Shown piece after piece: positions 12,425 to 15,302 of a DNA stretch of 15,302 nucleotides (position 1 is the first letter of the stretch; each line of letters begins with the position of its first letter). Position numbers and translations under genes: made by a program. Under the pieces are notes generated by a model. That model did not search any database. It was given only the letters and a program-made list of their open reading frames with translations, and had not been told where the DNA came from. The stretch spans positions 12,586 through 27,887 of the forward strand of contig DPHV01000019.1 of assembly GCA_003521625.1 (NCBI GenBank), written 5' to 3'. This DNA comes from Ruminococcus sp. Its GTDB lineage: Bacteria > Bacillota > Clostridia > Oscillospirales > Acutalibacteraceae.

Positions 12425-12467
12425 AAACCTTGTGAGAACTGTATTCTTACAAGGTTTGCTTTTTTAT
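12425..12467 (+). terminator. Intrinsic terminator after dnaJ
   Basis: AAACCTTGTGAGAA (12425-12438) pairs with TTCTTACAAGGTTT (12444-12457), one G-T pair only, then GCTTTTTTAT. It ends the heat-shock cluster before the nuclease island. Confidence 0.92.
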
Positions 12468-12468
12468 A

Positions 12469-12497
12469 TTGATTATAAAAACAGTTTGTGATAAAAT
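12469..12497 (+). promoter_or_regulatory. Promoter of the restriction endonuclease-like gene
   Basis: TTGATT (12469-12474), 17-bp spacer, TAAAAT (12492-12497). The start codon is 35 bases downstream. It lies directly after the dnaJ terminator. Confidence 0.65.
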
Positions 12498-12531
12498 ATA
12501 TATTAACTTAAGTATTTAAGAGGTGATAGAT

Positions 12532-13314
12532 ATGGATAGTTCTAGAAAACAAGCTATTTGTAGTATCGTGGATTATACTATTAAAAATTTTGTAACTGGA
12601 TTTGAATTGCGATATAATTCAGAAGTTAATGATCCAAACGGTGTTATTAACTCTAAAAAGAACAATGTTTTTATGGCTGAACTAGGCGAAGAATTTATGT
12701 TTTATTCAGCATTTGTAAGATCATTTGATAGTTCATTTGGAAAAGTATTAGAGAATTTAGGTAACTTAATTGCGAATATCACATATGAAGTAAGAGGAAA
12801 TCTTAAATCTTATCTATTGCCACAGCAGACACAACATATTGATTTTCTGATGACAGCATATGAAAAACACGACAGCAAGCCAAGTATAGACGATTATAGG
12901 AATTTTGTATGTCATATACCAAAAAACGTTGATAGTTATCAAACTATTCACGCAACAGATAATTATTTTTATAATCGTGAAACCGGAGAGCATATTCTGA
13001 TTGAATTAAAAGCCGGCGGTGATTTAGATAACAAGAAAGCTAAAGCAGAAAAAATAGCTTTGCTAAATGAATATTTTATTCTAAAAAACAGTTTAGATAA
13101 TGATGAAAAGATAAAGATTTATTTAGCTACAGCTTATAATAAATATGGAGAAGGAAATGAATGGAAGCAGGAAAGAGTAAAGCAGTATTTCGCAGAAGAT
13201 GAATTGTTGATTGGAAAAGATTATTGGAACTTTGTTTGTGACGATAAAGAGGGATTTGAAACTGTACTTGAACAATTTCGTAATACAGGTAAAAAGTTAA
13301 AAGTAAGTTATTAA
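12532..13314 (+). CDS. TdeIII-like type II restriction endonuclease
   Basis: A 260-aa soluble protein that resembles the TdeIII family of type II restriction enzymes (the prototype cuts GGNCC). Supporting stretches are LGEEFMFYSAFVRSFDSSFG (51-70), the nuclease core HILIELKAGGDLDNKKA (154-170) with E158 and K160, an upstream acidic candidate D143, and ATAYNKYGEGNEW. The D...ExK spacing fits a PD-(D/E)xK fold. I start at ATG 12532 with GAGGTG 7 nt upstream. The coding region is clearly more AT-rich than dnaJ and prmA on either side, consistent with recent transfer. No DNA methyltransferase is in the window. Recognition sequence cannot be read from the sequence. Confidence 0.68.
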   Translation: MDSSRKQAICSIVDYTIKNFVTGFELRYNSEVNDPNGVINSKKNNVFMAELGEEFMFYSAFVRSFDSSFGKVLENLGNLIANITYEVRGNLKSYLLPQQTQHIDFLMTAYEKHDSKPSIDDYRNFVCHIPKNVDSYQTIHATDNYFYNRETGEHILIELKAGGDLDNKKAKAEKIALLNEYFILKNSLDNDEKIKIYLATAYNKYGEGNEWKQERVKQYFAEDELLIGKDYWNFVCDDKEGFETVLEQFRNTGKKLKVSY

Positions 13315-13348
13315 AAAATTTCATAATCTTATATATAAATTTACAAGG

Positions 13349-14002
13349 ATGGCTACGGTGATAAAGTTGACAAAAGTTGAAGCCATAAAGGCAATAATGC
13401 TTGAATATAATGGAGTTGCTACACTTCAAATTATATATAATGAAATAGAAAAATATTATCCAAGTGCGAAACAGTCAAAAGAATGGGAAGCAGGTTTAAG
13501 AGGTGTATTATATCGAGACTTGGGAAAAACATTCAAAAAAATCGACGATGCTACTTATTCACTAATTGACTTCCAAGTGACAAACTTATTACCAAGGAAC
13601 GAACGAATAGGGGTTACAGAAAAAGAAGTATTTACCAAAATACGAACTCTTCAATATAAATACAGACAAAATTTATTAAAAAACTTGAAATACTGCCCTA
13701 TAACGATGGTTTCAGATAAAAGACTATTAGTCGCAAGTCATATAAAACCTTGGTGCTTTTCTAATGATAAAGAAAAAATGGATATTTACAACGGATTTGT
13801 TCTCACACCGCTGTATGATAAGTTATTTGATAGAGGTTTGATTACGTTTACTGCTAATAAAGAATTATATATATCATCTACTCTTTCAATTGAAACTGTA
13901 AATAAACTAAAAATTAAGGAAGGAAAATATGAAAATTTACCAGTTTTAGGCAGGGAAGAATATTTAAAATTTCATAATGAAAAGATTTTTATAAACAATT
14001 AA
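13349..14002 (+). CDS. HNH endonuclease with an N-terminal winged-helix-like domain
   Basis: A 217-aa protein. Residues about 1-75 look like a HARE/winged-helix DNA-binding domain (KVEAIKAIMLEYNGVATLQI, ending in a GVLYRDL...DDATYSL strand pattern). Residues about 85-180 form an HNH_2-like domain: C116, ASHIKPW with H131, YNGF with N148, and LTPLYDKLFDRGLITF. Proteins with this pairing often belong to restriction systems and cut DNA with one metal ion. The gap to the upstream TdeIII-like gene is 34 bases, so both are probably one transcript. AAGG lies too close to ATG 13349 to be ideal; GTG 13358, 9 bases after it, is a plausible alternative start. AT-rich like its neighbour. No terminator is evident after it. 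Confidence 0.75.
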   Translation: MATVIKLTKVEAIKAIMLEYNGVATLQIIYNEIEKYYPSAKQSKEWEAGLRGVLYRDLGKTFKKIDDATYSLIDFQVTNLLPRNERIGVTEKEVFTKIRTLQYKYRQNLLKNLKYCPITMVSDKRLLVASHIKPWCFSNDKEKMDIYNGFVLTPLYDKLFDRGLITFTANKELYISSTLSIETVNKLKIKEGKYENLPVLGREEYLKFHNEKIFINN

Positions 14003-14058
14003 TCTGACTAATATTTTTAGTTAATAATATTTTATACAGTATATTCAGAAACGTGATT

Positions 14059-14099
14059 GTATGGAACAGCCTTGAATGGGCGTGTTGACCGTTTCATAC
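14059..14099. repeat. Degenerate inverted repeat, perhaps a decayed relative of the 79-bp element
   Basis: GTATGGAACAGCCTTGA on the left and GACCGTTTCATAC on the right recall the GGAACAGTCTTGAC and GACCGTTCC parts of the 79-bp element, but matches are imperfect and the unit is only about 41 bases. It marks the join between the nuclease island and prmA. Confidence 0.3.
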
Positions 14100-14171
14100 C
14101 TATACATAAATAAATCCGACCATTTGTTCAAATTAATTAATCAGATTTTATCATAAAAAGGACGACACGCA

Positions 14172-15098
14172 ATGGAAAACTGGACTGAAATCAAAATCGC
14201 CGTAAACGCAAAGGACATCGACAAGGCAAGCGATATTGCAAACGTTGTCGTGCCCTACGGCATATACATCGAGGACTACACAAACCTTGAACAGGAGGTT
14301 GAGGACATCGCTCACATCGACCTCATTGACGAGGATTTGCTCAAAAAGGACAGGAACAAAGCCTTTGTTCACATCTACCTTGAGCCTGACGTTTCACCGT
14401 CCGAGGCTGTAGCCTTCCTCTCCGAGCGTTACAACGCCGAGGGAATTGAGCATACAATCGAGCTTCTCGACTGCGCCGAGGAGGACTGGCGCAACAACTG
14501 GAAAAAGTATTTCAATCCGATTGAGGTCGGCGAAAAACTTCTTATCCGTCCGAGCTGGCGTGACGACTACGACGCAAACGGCAGAATTGTTCTGAACATC
14601 GACCCCGGTCTTGCATTCGGTACGGGCGGTCACGAAACAACTCGCCTTTGCCTTGAAATGTGCGAGAAGTATATGAAAAAGGGCGATAAGGTGCTCGATG
14701 TCGGTTGCGGAAGCGGAATACTTTCGATTGCAACGCTTCTGCTCGGTGCAGACAGCGCAGTCGGCGTTGACATAGACGAAACTGCCGTAAGAACAGCCGC
14801 CGAGAACGCCGAAATCAACGGCGTTGCAGACCGCTACACAGCAATCTGCGGAAGCTTTACCGACAAGGTGGAGGGCAAGTATGACATTGTGCTTGCAAAT
14901 ATCGTTGCTGACGCTATTATGTTTTTGTCCGAGGGCGTGCGTGACTTTATGAAGGACGGCGCAGTCTACATCACGAGCGGAATTATCGACACCAGAGCCG
15001 AAGAGGTAAAGCAGTCGGTAAGCAGATATTTTGACGTTATCGAAGAGCATATCGAGAACGGCTGGGCGTGTTTTGCGTTAAAGTGTAAAGCACTTTAA
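14172..15098 (+). CDS. prmA: Ribosomal protein L11 methyltransferase PrmA
   Basis: A 308-aa SAM-dependent enzyme that trimethylates L11. The N-terminal L11-recognition domain begins MENWTEIKIAVNAKD. The linker and catalytic domain show DPGLAFGTGGHETTRLCLEM (FGTGGHETT at 149-157), SAM motif I LDVGCGSG (175-182), GVDIDETAV (about 198), and LANIVAD (241-247), which stands for the usual N-I-L-A/D substrate loop. Length fits the family. The start has AAAAAGGA about 9 nt upstream. In Firmicutes it normally follows dnaJ directly; here the nuclease genes separate them. The stop is followed after 4-6 bases by a repeat end. Confidence 0.97.
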   Translation: MENWTEIKIAVNAKDIDKASDIANVVVPYGIYIEDYTNLEQEVEDIAHIDLIDEDLLKKDRNKAFVHIYLEPDVSPSEAVAFLSERYNAEGIEHTIELLDCAEEDWRNNWKKYFNPIEVGEKLLIRPSWRDDYDANGRIVLNIDPGLAFGTGGHETTRLCLEMCEKYMKKGDKVLDVGCGSGILSIATLLLGADSAVGVDIDETAVRTAAENAEINGVADRYTAICGSFTDKVEGKYDIVLANIVADAIMFLSEGVRDFMKDGAVYITSGIIDTRAEEVKQSVSRYFDVIEEHIENGWACFALKCKAL

Positions 15099-15101
15099 CG
15101 C

Positions 15102-15302
15102 AGTTTGGAGTGTGGAATGTGGAGTGTGGAGTTAAGGGTCGCTACGCTCCGAATTTGTAATAATGCGTGTTTTTTGGAAAAGCTTGCTTGCTGAATTTAT
15201 AATTTATATATTGACAACGTTTTGGGACGTGTAGGAACCCGTCCCTTACGAAATTACGCAGAAACCTTCCCTATATATCCGTAGGGGACGGCATCCCTGA
15301 CG
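15102..15302. repeat. MITE-like repeat element C, inverted and cut by the window end
   Basis: Heptamers TTGGAGT, GTGGAAT, GTGGAGT, GTGGAGT (15105-15132) are followed by GGTCGCTACGCTCCG (15137-15151) and TTTGTAATAATGCGTG, the reverse of the right core of elements A and B. From 15222 on, GGGACG and CGTCCC form a hairpin and the sequence (CGTAGGGGACGGCATCC) belongs to a different GC-rich palindromic unit, probably nested. The far end is outside the window. Confidence 0.72.

Noticed and set aside
14394..15050. Long 218-aa minus-strand frame
   Set aside because: It is antisense to prmA, whose motifs are clear; Cys/Val-rich translation is typical of a shadow frame.

Overview
The window looks like a chromosomal segment of a low-to-mid GC Firmicute, most likely a gut Oscillospiraceae/Ruminococcaceae-type Clostridium. 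The reasons are the order hrcA-grpE-dnaK-dnaJ-prmA with a CIRCE operator, strong AGGAGG-type ribosome binding sites, SigA-like promoters with 17-bp spacers, and cell-wall enzymes with choline-binding-like repeats. No organism-level identification is possible from the sequence alone.

Layout. 1-2204: a branched-chain amino acid exporter pair (azlC, azlD), a 345-bp repetitive element, and the manganese exporter mntP. 2282-4069: a terminator, a strong promoter, and a large secreted/anchored NlpC/P60 cell-wall hydrolase ending in a bidirectional terminator. 4100-5723 (minus strand): a likely operon of a 49-aa membrane peptide, a Nif11-type leader peptide with a Gly-Gly-Gly site and a short acidic/aromatic tail, and a FliB-family cysteine-rich methylase, with an intrinsic-terminator hairpin just before the Nif11 gene. 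5733-6547 (minus): ribosomal protein S20 and a 90-aa three-helix membrane protein. 6578-6891: a compact locus for a 28-aa hydrophobic peptide facing a convergent antisense promoter, with the architecture of a par/Fst type I toxin-antitoxin. 7033-12467: the heat-shock cluster hrcA, grpE, dnaK, dnaJ, controlled by HrcA/CIRCE. 12469-14002: an AT-rich island with a TdeIII-like restriction endonuclease and an HNH endonuclease, without a methyltransferase. 14172-15098: prmA, followed by another repeat element cut by the window edge.

Repeats are a main theme. One MITE-like family shares a core (GGTCGAGTGGATAGG... to ...CGGAGCGNAGCGACC) and has ends made of about four tandem heptamers. The heptamers come in two coordinated versions (KCGGAAT and KTGGAGT). 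Copies or solo ends touch, or lie a few bases from, the stop codons of hrcA, grpE, fliB and prmA. A 79-bp double-palindrome element occurs twice, once nested in a family member and once between dnaK and dnaJ. A third family, a small hairpin followed by a terminator, follows the stop codons of the NlpC and 49-aa genes and recurs after dnaK.

How the genes work together: HrcA represses the chaperone genes through CIRCE, GrpE and DnaJ serve DnaK, and PrmA is the usual downstream housekeeping gene. The accessory loci (RiPP-like Nif11/FliB, type I TA, orphan nucleases) are the least ordinary parts. All functional calls are homology-by-eye and were not checked against a database.
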